Position numbers and translations under genes: made by a program | From: Sphingomonadales bacterium | Lineage (GTDB): Bacteria > Pseudomonadota > Alphaproteobacteria > Sphingomonadales > Sphingomonadaceae | NCBI GenBank assembly: GCA_027491235.1 | Contig: JAIXWO010000021.1 | Span: 124,001-188,000, forward strand | Length of the DNA stretch: 64,000 bases | Direction of reading: 5' to 3' | The notes under the pieces: model-generated | Database searches by the model: none | The model's input: the letters and a program-made list of their open reading frames with translations, nothing else | What the model was told of the DNA's origin: nothing | In this document: piece after piece, positions 22,477 to 30,528 of the stretch | Position numbering within the stretch: the first letter of the stretch is position 1 | How the letters are laid out: each line of letters opens with the position of its first letter

Positions 22477-24000
22477 TCATCGCGCCTTGATGAACGCCCG
22501 GACATCGCGGGACAGCTTTGCCCGGTCTTCGTCCCGAATGTACATCATGTGGCCCGAGTCATAATATTGGAACTCAATGCGATCCTTCGGGAAGCCGGAG
22601 CGTGTGAGCGAATATTCAGCCGCATAAAAAGGCGTTGCAAAATCATACCAGCCCTGCCCGACAAAGATGCGCAGGCCTGAATTTTCCCGCAGCGCGCGTG
22701 AGATATAGGGCGCGACGTTCATATAGGTGTCGCTGTCGCGGCCTTCGTTCAGGCGCCAATCCCATTTGCCGACGCCGCCGATGGTCACATAAGACCGATC
22801 GGTCTTGTAGCCGAGGTCACCGCGGGCATAGGCGTTGATCGCGGCGGTATAGCCCCCGTCAATACCATAGAAGCTGGGATCATTGTCTGGCTCAGACCCG
22901 GCATTGTCCGCATCCTTGCCGGTGTAGCGGGAATCGAGACGACCCACTGTCAGCCCGCGGTCGCGCAGCAATTCCTTGTAGAAGCGCCCCGGCGTGACGC
23001 GCAGATCGGCGCGGTCCAGAAACACCTCGCTCAACCCGGTATAGCGGGCAAGATCGCGGCGGATGGTGGCATGTTCTTCCGCAGACAGGGCATTGCCCTT
23101 CAGCAACGCGGCCAGATACGGCCCGGAGGCCCAGGCGCGCGCATCAGCCGATATGCCGGCCGCACCTCCGGGATGCGTCGTCTTACCATGGAACAAGGCT
23201 GTGGCGGCCATGGAGGGGATGTTGAGCGCATAGCCAATCTCATTGCCCTGCGTGTCCGCGCCCGCGCCAAAATCGAGCACGGTCGAAATCAGGATCACGC
23301 CATTCAACGACACGTCATTATACTGGCCCTCCAGCTGGTTGAGCACAGCAGCAGAGCGGGTGGTGCCATAGCTTTCCCCGCCCAGATATTTCGGCGCATT
23401 CCAGCGGCCATGTTCATTGAGCCACAGGCGGATGAACTGCGCGACCGATTTGGCATCCTGCGTGACGCCCCAAAACTCCTGCGGGTCGACGCCCGGCATC
23501 GCATAGGAAAAGCCGGTGCCGACGGGATCGATAAAGACGATGTCGGTCACATCGAGCAGACTGTCCGGATTGGCGACCAGCGGATAAGGCGGCGCGCCAT
23601 CATCCTTCGCGTCTGAAGGGATGGCGACGCGCTTTGGCCCAAAGGCCCCCATGTGCAGCCAGACCGAGCCGGAGCCCGGACCCCCGTTGAACAGGAAGGT
23701 CACCGGACGGCTCGGGTCTTTCCCGTCCTTGATGTAGCTTGTCGAAAAGATTGCAGCGCGCGGCTTGCCATCCGGGCCGGGGAGGAAGGTTTCCCCCGTG
23801 ACGGCCGTGTAGCTGACCTTTTGCCCGTTGAACGTGCCGACATGCTTGGTGACAGACCGGTTCGGCGCGGGCGTTGGTGCGGCTGGCGTGGTGGCGGCAG
23901 CGTCCTTCTTGTCCGGCGCTGGCGTCGCCTGAGCAAAGGCTGTTCCAGCCATCAACACCGCTGCTGAAAACGCAGCGGTCACACGCAAAGATCGACGCAT
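22477..24000 (-). CDS. secreted serine carboxypeptidase (peptidase S10 family)
   Basis: A 507-residue alpha/beta-hydrolase-fold carboxypeptidase. The start at 24000 (MRRSLRVTAAFSAAVLMAG) gives a clean signal peptide ending near AFA-QA and has GGGGGAT upstream; the frame is open 50 codons further but without a signal. The S10 oxyanion region FNGGPGSGSVWLHMGAFGP, the nucleophile GGESYGTTR, an Asp in GWYDFATPF and a His in YYDSGHMMY complete the triad. It probably acts in the periplasm or outside the cell on peptides. It is convergent with gltD. Confidence 0.92.
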   Translation of the reverse strand: MRRSLRVTAAFSAAVLMAGTAFAQATPAPDKKDAAATTPAAPTPAPNRSVTKHVGTFNGQKVSYTAVTGETFLPGPDGKPRAAIFSTSYIKDGKDPSRPVTFLFNGGPGSGSVWLHMGAFGPKRVAIPSDAKDDGAPPYPLVANPDSLLDVTDIVFIDPVGTGFSYAMPGVDPQEFWGVTQDAKSVAQFIRLWLNEHGRWNAPKYLGGESYGTTRSAAVLNQLEGQYNDVSLNGVILISTVLDFGAGADTQGNEIGYALNIPSMAATALFHGKTTHPGGAAGISADARAWASGPYLAALLKGNALSAEEHATIRRDLARYTGLSEVFLDRADLRVTPGRFYKELLRDRGLTVGRLDSRYTGKDADNAGSEPDNDPSFYGIDGGYTAAINAYARGDLGYKTDRSYVTIGGVGKWDWRLNEGRDSDTYMNVAPYISRALRENSGLRIFVGQGWYDFATPFYAAEYSLTRSGFPKDRIEFQYYDSGHMMYIRDEDRAKLSRDVRAFIKAR

Positions 24001-24181
24001 CCCATTATCCCCCAATAGAAATTCAGTCGCCACGATAGCGCAATGGCAGAAGGGGTAAAGCACCCCTGTCGAAAGCCGCGTGCCGTTCGTCCGGTCTGGC
24101 GCCACTCCGCTCATTGACCTTGATCCTGCATACAGGCAGTTATGCTCCAAAGCAGGCTAAGCAATTATAAGGTGGCCATAA

Positions 24182-25177
24182 ATGTATAGGATCAACGGCG
24201 CCCTTGGGTCCCCTTATTCGATGAAGATGCGCGCGGTGCTCCGTTACCGTCGTATTCCCCACCTCTGGGTTCATGGCGCGGCCACGCACGGCGCGCTGGC
24301 GCAGGTCAAAGCGCCCGTCATCCCGGTCATGGAATATCCCGATGGCAGCTTCCACAATGACTCCACTCCGCTCATCTATGATCTGGAGGCGCGCCACGCC
24401 GAACGGTCGATCCTCCCGCCCGATCCGGCGCGTGCCTTCATCGCCCATTTGATCGAAGACTTTGCCGATGAGTGGGTCACCAAAGCGATGTTCGGCTATC
24501 GCTGGCTGGAAGAGGTCGACCAAATCCAGATGAGCCGCTGGCTGGCTTTTGATGCGCTGAAAGGCGGCGGGCTGGAGGTGAGCCAAGGCTATGCCGAACA
24601 ATTCCGCGCCCGTCAGGTTGGGCGGATGGCGATTGTCGGCTGCACGGCAGAGAACTTCCCGTTGATCGAAGCCTCAACCCGGGCCCTGCTTGAGGCGCTG
24701 GAAGCGCATGTCGTGGACCAGCACTGCCTATTTGGCACACGCCCGAGCATCGCGGAGTTCGGCATGTATGCCCAGCTCTCCCAGCTTGGTGTTGACCCGA
24801 CAGCCCAAGCGATGATGCGCAAGGATTATCCCTATAGCTATCGTTGGCTGCTCCATATCGATGACATGTCGGGGATTGAGGGCGATTGGGACGAAAAGGG
24901 CGCCCCCTATGCGCCCATCATCGCCGCCTGGCTGAAGCAAGTGGGGGAGATCTACATGCCCTTCCTCCGCGCCAATGCAGCGGCCATTGCGGCCGGAGAA
25001 GAGACGTTCCGCATCACCGCAATGGAGCGGCCCTACAGGCAGGGTGTGTTCAAATATCAGCTCAAATGCCTTGCCGATTTGCGGGCCCGCTATGCTGCCC
25101 TCGACGCGGCGGCCCGGGCAGAAGTGGATCCGCTGCTGTCCGACACTGGCTGCCTTGAAACGTTGCGCCAGCCTTGA
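24182..25177 (+). CDS. glutathione S-transferase family protein
   Basis: A 331-residue protein with an N-terminal thioredoxin-like GST fold (INGALGSPYSMKMRAVLRYR, then VPVMEYPDGSFHNDSTPLIYDLE-like elements split across the glutathione site) and an all-helical C-terminal domain. It is longer than ordinary GSTs (about 200-230 residues), with an added helical C-terminal part. The catalytic residue is probably the Ser or Tyr in SPYS. The substrate is unknown. It is divergent from the S10 peptidase and convergent with the FAH-fold gene, so it is probably a single transcription unit. Confidence 0.75.
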   Translation: MYRINGALGSPYSMKMRAVLRYRRIPHLWVHGAATHGALAQVKAPVIPVMEYPDGSFHNDSTPLIYDLEARHAERSILPPDPARAFIAHLIEDFADEWVTKAMFGYRWLEEVDQIQMSRWLAFDALKGGGLEVSQGYAEQFRARQVGRMAIVGCTAENFPLIEASTRALLEALEAHVVDQHCLFGTRPSIAEFGMYAQLSQLGVDPTAQAMMRKDYPYSYRWLLHIDDMSGIEGDWDEKGAPYAPIIAAWLKQVGEIYMPFLRANAAAIAAGEETFRITAMERPYRQGVFKYQLKCLADLRARYAALDAAARAEVDPLLSDTGCLETLRQP

Positions 25178-25191
25178 GGCAGCTTCAGCCG

Positions 25192-26334
25192 CTAAGGGAC
25201 AATAAGATTGTCCACTGATCCCAGCCCATCCACGCGGATGGTCATGCGGTCACCGGGCTGGAGATAGCGCTTTTGCTGGTGGGCAAGGGCAATGTGGCTC
25301 TCAATCACCTTCGCGGTAAAGGGCTTGTCCCAACCGCCGGCCAACCACGCCGCCAGCCCGCGCCCTATGGAGCGCAGATCAACGCCTGCAAAAACCGTTC
25401 CGCCGGGCGTACCTGCCAGGACCAAGGTGCGCGCTGGAACATTTCCTTCAGCGTCGATTGGCAGCCGGGCGATCCCGCCCTCATAGGCCCATTCTCGGTC
25501 CCGAAGCTTGCCCGCCTCGGCGAAAAGCCGGTCTAGATCCCAGATCCACATTGTGGCTGGCGTCCGTTGACGCTCTTGCCCGTTGACGGACAGTTGCAGC
25601 GTCAACCCAGCGACATAGCGATTGAGATCACGCGGCACGACAAACAGGTCTCCCACCGGCAAATAGCCGGGCGCGCTCTTGCCGGTGGTAAAGCCCTCGC
25701 CGGATTCCGGATGCGCCACATCAACATTGCGCATGAGTTTGGCCCGGTTGGTCACATCATTGCACAGCATCAGCCCGCCTTTTGCGCGCTGAGTCGTCGA
25801 TGTCGCATCCAGCGTGACCAGACACAGTTCCACTTCATAATCGAGCAAGGCATCCCCGGCAGAAACGCTTGCCCGGGACGGGGTGGGCGCAACATATTTG
25901 GCAAAGAGGAAGGGCCCGCCTTCAACGGTCGCCTCTTCGGCATGCTCGCGGTAATTGGTGCCGGCAGCGATATGGCGGCTCAGCAAATCAACAGGGACAG
26001 CCAGTTCCCCGACATTGGCAGTGATCGGCGCGCCTCCCTTGGCAATCAGCGCGCTGACTCCATCATAGCCGAGCCAGTTAACAAGGCTGATTGCATCTTC
26101 GCCCTCATTGCCAACGGGCAGGCCTGTGACCCGGCCATTGGCGTAGCTGCTGACGGCGATTGTCTGCTTGCCAATGCGGGCAAAACTCAACGCATCACTG
26201 ATGGGCGCGATCTTTACGCTTGGCGCCGAAGGAGGCGTCTGCTCTGCCCGGATGAGGGCGGCGGGTGTCCAAACGAGGTAGAGGCCAGCCAATCCAATAA
26301 GGACCCCCAAGCACAACAGGGTGAAACGCGCCAT
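25192..26334 (-). CDS. membrane-anchored fumarylacetoacetate hydrolase (FAH) family protein
   Basis: A 380-residue protein with an N-terminal hydrophobic segment (residues about 4-25), then an FAH-fold catalytic domain. Signature elements are AGTNYREHAEE, PFLFAKYVAPTPSR, LLDYEVELCLV (two metal-binding acidic residues), VLAGTPGGTVF and the final LQPGDRMTIRVDGLGSVDN. FAH enzymes hydrolyse C-C bonds of diketo acids or isomerise them with Mg or Mn, normally in the cytosol. The N-terminal signal/anchor is unusual and implies periplasmic action. It lies 69 bp downstream of the sulfatase gene and is probably in the same operon. Confidence 0.8.
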   Translation of the reverse strand: MARFTLLCLGVLIGLAGLYLVWTPAALIRAEQTPPSAPSVKIAPISDALSFARIGKQTIAVSSYANGRVTGLPVGNEGEDAISLVNWLGYDGVSALIAKGGAPITANVGELAVPVDLLSRHIAAGTNYREHAEEATVEGGPFLFAKYVAPTPSRASVSAGDALLDYEVELCLVTLDATSTTQRAKGGLMLCNDVTNRAKLMRNVDVAHPESGEGFTTGKSAPGYLPVGDLFVVPRDLNRYVAGLTLQLSVNGQERQRTPATMWIWDLDRLFAEAGKLRDREWAYEGGIARLPIDAEGNVPARTLVLAGTPGGTVFAGVDLRSIGRGLAAWLAGGWDKPFTAKVIESHIALAHQQKRYLQPGDRMTIRVDGLGSVDNLIVP

Positions 26335-26403
26335 TAGTCTATACCTTGTTCAAAGATGGTCGGGATGTGGCCCAGCAGGCCCCCATGGACAAGCGCTGTC
26401 CGA

Positions 26404-28032
26404 TCAGTTTGCCCAATAGACATATTCCTGACCCTTCGTCCAAGGCGCGTTGAGCGGCACGTCGATCCGGATCGGGGCTTCGAGCAAGCCGGGCCAGAGC
26501 GGCTTGGGCAGTCCGGCATTTTGCGTTTCGACCAGCTTGCGCAGAGCTGCCACGCGCGCCGGGTCCTTGGCCGCCAGATTGATTTGCTCGGTCGGATCGG
26601 TGGCGAGGTTGAACAGCCACGCTTTCTCAGGTCGTTTTGAGATTTGCAGCTTCCAGTCGCCAGCACGCACCGCTCGGTAATCGCCGGAGCGCCAGAAGGT
26701 AACCTCACGCTTTGGTCCGGCCGCGAGCAGGTTGAAGCTGTCCATCTTACGATCCGTTGGCACTTGCGCGCCGGTGGCCGCTGCAATTGTCGCAAACATA
26801 TCAAGGTGTTGGGCAACATCGCTGCGCACAGTGCCCGGTGCGATTTGACCGGGCCAGCGCATCATCATCGGCACATGGATGCCCCCTTCGAAGAACGTTC
26901 CCTTCCAGCCGCGATACGGCTTATTGAGATCGGGAATGCCGGTGTACCAAGCCCCGCCATTGTCGCTGGTGAAGATGACAAGCGTGTTGTCCTCAAGGCC
27001 GCTGCTCTTCAGCTTTTGCAGAATGTCGCCGATCCGTCGGTCGAGTTGGCGGATCATCGCACCGTAGACGCGCTGGGTGTGGTTTTTGATCTGCGGCAGG
27101 GCATCGTAATCTGATTTGAGCGCCTGCAGCGGCGTGTGTGGCGCATTATAGGCCAGATACATGAAGAAAGGCCGGTTCTTATTGGCCTCAATCGCGTCCA
27201 GCGCATTGTCGGTGAAATAGTCTGTCAGGTGCCCCTTGGGACGAAAACGCTGACCATTTCCCCAGTACACGGCATGCGGCAGATTGGCCCAAAGAAAGCG
27301 GTCAATGGGGTCCCATGGCAGCTTTGCATTCACGACCTGAGGGTCATCCTCCGCCATGAACAAATCCCCGCCTGAACGCATGCCAAGGCTTTCATCAAAC
27401 CCCTGTGATGTCGGCCGCAAGGGTTCGGCTTCGCCCAGATGCCATTTGCCGATGTGGATCGTGTGATACCCTTTGGGCTTCAGAACTTCCGGCAGCATGA
27501 TCTGATCATGTGGCACGCCCATATCGGCATAGGCTGGAAGGTCGTGGTTCAGCTCTTCATGATAGATCGGCGGATAGGGTGAGGCGCTGTCACTATGGGC
27601 AAGGTTTGAAACAAAGGCAGCGGGAACAGCCGTAAACTCAAAGCCAAACCGCGTTGGATACCGTCCGGTCATCAAGGCCGCGCGCGACGGCGAACAGGTT
27701 GCATTGGCGGCATAGCCGTTGGCAAAGCTGACGCCCTGTTTAGCAATGGAATCGATATTGGGCGTCGGCACGGCGCCGCCCGCCACACCGCCGCCGTAAA
27801 GCGAAATATCGTTCATCCCCAAATCGTCGGCGACAATCAAAATGACATTGGGCGGACGTTTGCCTGAGGGAGGCGTTGCTGGTCCCTGCGCCCAAGTGAC
27901 CGGATGGTAGTCGGCAATCGGCTCACGCAACTGGGCGATTTTGCCCGGAATGTAGATCCAGTATTTCTGAAGGGCGAGATAGCCGGCGCCAATGAGCAGG
28001 GCCAAGGCCGCGATCCATTTAAGCATTTTCAT
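26404..28032 (-). CDS. Cys-type sulfatase (arylsulfatase family)
   Basis: A 542-residue sulfatase starting with an N-terminal signal/anchor (MKMLKWIAALALLIGAGYLAL). The formylglycine site is ATCSPSRAALMTGR, where the Cys must be oxidised to formylglycine. The metal-binding start is ILIVADDLGMNDIS, and other conserved parts are HTIHIGKWHLGE and FTSDNGGAWY. It hydrolyses sulfate esters, probably in the periplasm. The start at 28032 is supported by GGAGA upstream and a 4-base ATGA overlap with the preceding gene. A lipoprotein formylglycine-generating enzyme is encoded 2.5 kb away. Confidence 0.92.
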   Translation of the reverse strand: MKMLKWIAALALLIGAGYLALQKYWIYIPGKIAQLREPIADYHPVTWAQGPATPPSGKRPPNVILIVADDLGMNDISLYGGGVAGGAVPTPNIDSIAKQGVSFANGYAANATCSPSRAALMTGRYPTRFGFEFTAVPAAFVSNLAHSDSASPYPPIYHEELNHDLPAYADMGVPHDQIMLPEVLKPKGYHTIHIGKWHLGEAEPLRPTSQGFDESLGMRSGGDLFMAEDDPQVVNAKLPWDPIDRFLWANLPHAVYWGNGQRFRPKGHLTDYFTDNALDAIEANKNRPFFMYLAYNAPHTPLQALKSDYDALPQIKNHTQRVYGAMIRQLDRRIGDILQKLKSSGLEDNTLVIFTSDNGGAWYTGIPDLNKPYRGWKGTFFEGGIHVPMMMRWPGQIAPGTVRSDVAQHLDMFATIAAATGAQVPTDRKMDSFNLLAAGPKREVTFWRSGDYRAVRAGDWKLQISKRPEKAWLFNLATDPTEQINLAAKDPARVAALRKLVETQNAGLPKPLWPGLLEAPIRIDVPLNAPWTKGQEYVYWAN

Positions 28033-28487
28033 GCAATCGTCTCCGACGGGTTCAACTCGGCCCGCCGCAGCGAGAGCCAAAGGCACAACAAAATCACGGG
28101 TATTGAGACAAGGCTGGCATAATGTTCCGGCGGATGATGGCCGCTAATGGGCACATGCCGCACCCAACCCGACACACTGAGCAATATCCGTTCAAAAAGG
28201 CTGACAAGCAGAAACAGCGGGACGAGGGTGCGGTAGCGCAGCGCGACCACCAGGGTCACAATGCCGTGCGCAATCTGCGTTGCGCCCGCCCAGGCAAACA
28301 GGCCAAAAATCATCGTTGGATTATAGCGGATGTCCAGACCAGCAATGGTGCCAGCGCCGCCATCGGGCAGGAAGCTATGGATCATCCCCGGGACAATCCA
28401 CGCCACACCGTAAAAGGCAAGAAACCAGGCTGCATAATGCGAGCCCTGATATTGCTCATTTGTGCTTGATGGCAGGAAGGCGGGCAT
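28029..28487 (-). CDS. four-helix membrane protein, unknown function
   Basis: A 152-residue protein with about four membrane segments (around YAAWFLAFYGVAWIVPGMI, MIFGLFAWAGATQIAHGIV, LVPLFLLVSLFERILL and VSIPVILLCLWLSL). I recognise no family. Start ATG at 28487 has AGGAG nine bases upstream; a TTG six bases earlier is possible. Its stop overlaps the sulfatase start, so it is translationally coupled to the sulfatase. Confidence 0.75.
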   Translation of the reverse strand: MPAFLPSSTNEQYQGSHYAAWFLAFYGVAWIVPGMIHSFLPDGGAGTIAGLDIRYNPTMIFGLFAWAGATQIAHGIVTLVVALRYRTLVPLFLLVSLFERILLSVSGWVRHVPISGHHPPEHYASLVSIPVILLCLWLSLRRAELNPSETIA

Positions 28488-28512
28488 CGCCAATGTCTCC
28501 TCAATCTCTACT

Positions 28513-28908
28513 CTATGTATCGATATTCCGTCCGGCAGCGAACATGATCAACCAGCCACTGGCCATGACAACCGCTGCGAAGCCGATCACCCCATTGGTC
28601 AATCCCCAAAGACCTCCAGCCGCACCGTAATGGGTCAGCGCAAACAGAAGCGATCCGCCGAGCAGGAAGGCCGGTGCATGGCGCGCGGCCTCTGCGCCGA
28701 CATTCATGAACGTGGCGCAAGCGATGCTGGCCATACTGTGCATGAACTGCACTTGGGCTCCAAGCCGCACGACCGACGAGACATCCTCAGGCAGATGTGC
28801 TGAGAGCATAAGCGCGATCGCAGAGGCGAGCGCGTTGATCGTGGCAAGCCGCATCCATAGGCGCCGGTTCCAGCGCGTCTCTGTTGGTGCTTTTGGTGCC
28901 GCCGTCAT
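28513..28908 (-). CDS. small integral membrane protein, resembling DUF423/YgdD-type proteins
   Basis: A 131-residue protein with about four hydrophobic segments. The first helix (LATINALASAIALMLSAHL), a QFMHSMASIACATF segment and a final LTNGVIGFAAVVMASGWLIM recall the DUF423 fold, in which a helix contains a conserved H-x2-A-L region. The family call is tentative. The start at 28908 overlaps the upstream stop by 4 bases (ATGA). It is part of the leftward sulfatase operon. Confidence 0.6.
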   Translation of the reverse strand: MTAAPKAPTETRWNRRLWMRLATINALASAIALMLSAHLPEDVSSVVRLGAQVQFMHSMASIACATFMNVGAEAARHAPAFLLGGSLLFALTHYGAAGGLWGLTNGVIGFAAVVMASGWLIMFAAGRNIDT

Positions 28909-29537
28909 GCCCCACATGTCAGCAGGGCAATATGTGCCAGTGCGGCAAGCAACGCCAGAACCAGTGCGACCGTCACCCGAGGGCTGACGTAGAAGGACAC
29001 GACGCGCTGGGTTGGGAAAGAAAAGGTCGCCAATGTGCCGAGCAGCTTATCGGGATGGCCCTCCATAAAGGCGGGGTCCATGACCAGCTTCATCATGTCG
29101 CGGCGGCTGCGGTAGCGCATCAGGCCGAAGATCGTCCAGCCGGGATCAGCCTCGGTGTTCCAAGCATCGACATAGCCGCCGACCTTGCGACCGACCATGC
29201 CCGGATGGCCCCCATTGCGGAAGAGCACGGGCATGAAGCGCTTGGAATAGCGTTTGAGCAACTCAAAGCCTTGAACCCTCTGCCCGGTCTTCGGGTCCTC
29301 AACCTGCTCCATCTGCGCTTTGACCAGATTGAGCATGACAAACTCACGCCCGTCATCCGTCTCCAGGAACGCGCGCATCACGTCCGGGCTGTTGCCCGTG
29401 CCTTCAAAGCGGCCTGCCATTTGGCTGAGGAACGCGTCAATTTCGGCAGGTTTCAGGGGGCCAGACCAACTATCATACCAAAGCCGGAAAACAGCGTAAG
29501 CCAGCAGGGCCGCGCCCCAGATGATCCAGACCGACAT
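28905..29537 (-). CDS. membrane-anchored protein with a DUF1330-like ferredoxin-fold domain
   Basis: A 210-residue protein with membrane segments at both ends (MSVWIIWGAALLAYAVF and VALVLALLAALAHIALL). The core aligns by eye with the DUF1330 protein encoded at 32398: FVMLNLVK matches MCMVNLLKF, and SRRDMMKLVMDPAF matches SRAAMLQMVQSPEY. That suggests a dimeric alpha-beta-barrel domain held at the membrane. Function is unknown. The start at 29537 is the first Met giving a membrane start; its stop overlaps the next gene. Confidence 0.6.
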   Translation of the reverse strand: MSVWIIWGAALLAYAVFRLWYDSWSGPLKPAEIDAFLSQMAGRFEGTGNSPDVMRAFLETDDGREFVMLNLVKAQMEQVEDPKTGQRVQGFELLKRYSKRFMPVLFRNGGHPGMVGRKVGGYVDAWNTEADPGWTIFGLMRYRSRRDMMKLVMDPAFMEGHPDKLLGTLATFSFPTQRVVSFYVSPRVTVALVLALLAALAHIALLTCGA

Positions 29538-29541
29538 GCCG

Positions 29542-29793
29542 TCAGTTGCTTTCTGGCTTGGTGGCCTCGGCATCGCGGCGCGCCTTTGCCGCAGCCTGAC
29601 AGGCGGGTGATGTTTTCTTGATGTTTTCAATGAGGCAGGCACGCACCTTGTCGCGGTCAAAGGTCGCCATTTCGGCGGCACAGAAGTTCCGGATGTCCGG
29701 CATGCAGGCTTCGCGGACAGCGTCCTGCGCGGCCAACGGTGCCGATGTAAGCACCAGGGCGGTTGTCGCCCACATAGTCATCGCTTTCGACAT
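29542..29793 (-). CDS. small secreted Cys-rich repeat protein
   Basis: An 83-residue protein with a signal peptide (MTMWATTALVLTSAPLAAQ) and a mature region of about 60 residues containing four Cys (EACMPDIRNFCA, RACLIEN, SPACQAA). The spacing and the CL....SPAC pattern recall the Cys-rich repeat family (Golgi GLG1-type, PF00839), which also occurs in bacterial exported proteins. It is the first gene of the leftward operon ending with the sulfatase. The next gene starts only 4 bp after its stop. Function is unknown. Confidence 0.65.
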   Translation of the reverse strand: MSKAMTMWATTALVLTSAPLAAQDAVREACMPDIRNFCAAEMATFDRDKVRACLIENIKKTSPACQAAAKARRDAEATKPESN

Positions 29794-29826
29794 GCCATTC
29801 TCTCCCCTCAGACACCCGCATTATTA

Positions 29827-29845
29827 TTGGCATTTACTATGCCAA
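29827..29845. promoter_or_regulatory. palindromic operator candidate between the sulfatase operon and tetR
   Basis: A perfect inverted repeat TTGGCAT-N5-ATGCCAA in the divergent promoter region. It is probably the site of the adjacent TetR-family regulator. Its presence argues that tetR starts at 29908 rather than at the ATG inside this region. Confidence 0.55.
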
Positions 29846-29865
29846 AAGATATTTGCAATCGTCTT

Positions 29866-29879
29866 TGGCGCTTGCGCCA
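29866..29879. promoter_or_regulatory. second palindrome in the tetR upstream region
   Basis: A perfect palindrome TGGCGC-TT-GCGCCA, 20 bp beyond the first palindrome and 28 bp before the tetR start. Its TGGC/GCCA ends resemble those of the first site, so it may be a second operator. Confidence 0.4.
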
Positions 29880-29907
29880 GATGCTGTTTGCCGCAAAACA
29901 CAGGCCT

Positions 29908-30528
29908 ATGAACACCGCATCCAACAAAATGGCATCCCGCTCAAACGCGCCACTAACTGACGGTCGACGCGAACGGAGCCGGTCTAGCCGCAGCAAGATT
30001 ATCGCCGCGATGCTGGACCTTGTTGGTAATGGCGATGTCGCGCCCAGCGCGGCGCGGGTTGCAGAAGTCGCGGGCGTTGGCTTGCGATCCGTGTTTCGTC
30101 ATTTTGACGATATGGATGAACTCTATCGGGAAATGGGCGACGTGATTGAGGCACGGGTGATGCCCATCATCCTCCAAGCCCCTTCCGGCGTGACCTGGAA
30201 GGAAAAGCTCTTCGATATTGCAGACCGGCGGGCGCAAGTCTTTGAGACGATCCTGCCTTACCGGATTTCGGCCAACCTCAAACGCTTTCAGTCGCCATAT
30301 CTGATGCAGGATTATCGCCGCATGCTGCGGCTCGAAAGCGAAACGGTCGAGGCGTATTTGCCCCCGGCCGTCAAGGACGATGTGGTCGCTGCCCGCGGCC
30401 TGAATGTCATTCTCAGTTTCCAGACATGGCGGCTGTTGCGCCATGATCAGGACCTTCCCGTTGACGATGCCAAGGCCGTCGTACGGCGTTTGCTGGGCGA
30501 TGCGATGGCCGGAATGCCAGACAAATGA
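29908..30528 (+). CDS. TetR/AcrR-family transcriptional regulator
   Basis: A 206-residue regulator. The N-terminal TetR helix-turn-helix is IIAAMLDLVGNGDVAPSAARVAEVAGVGLRSVFRHFDDMDELYREM, shortened here to its ends; key residues are V-A-E-V-A-G-V and F-R-H-F. The C-terminal ligand domain is helical. Start at 29908 is chosen because the open frame upstream covers palindromic operator-like DNA. It is divergent from the six-gene leftward operon and overlaps the downstream FGE gene by ATGA, so it probably controls both sides. Confidence 0.82.
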   Translation: MNTASNKMASRSNAPLTDGRRERSRSSRSKIIAAMLDLVGNGDVAPSAARVAEVAGVGLRSVFRHFDDMDELYREMGDVIEARVMPIILQAPSGVTWKEKLFDIADRRAQVFETILPYRISANLKRFQSPYLMQDYRRMLRLESETVEAYLPPAVKDDVVAARGLNVILSFQTWRLLRHDQDLPVDDAKAVVRRLLGDAMAGMPDK

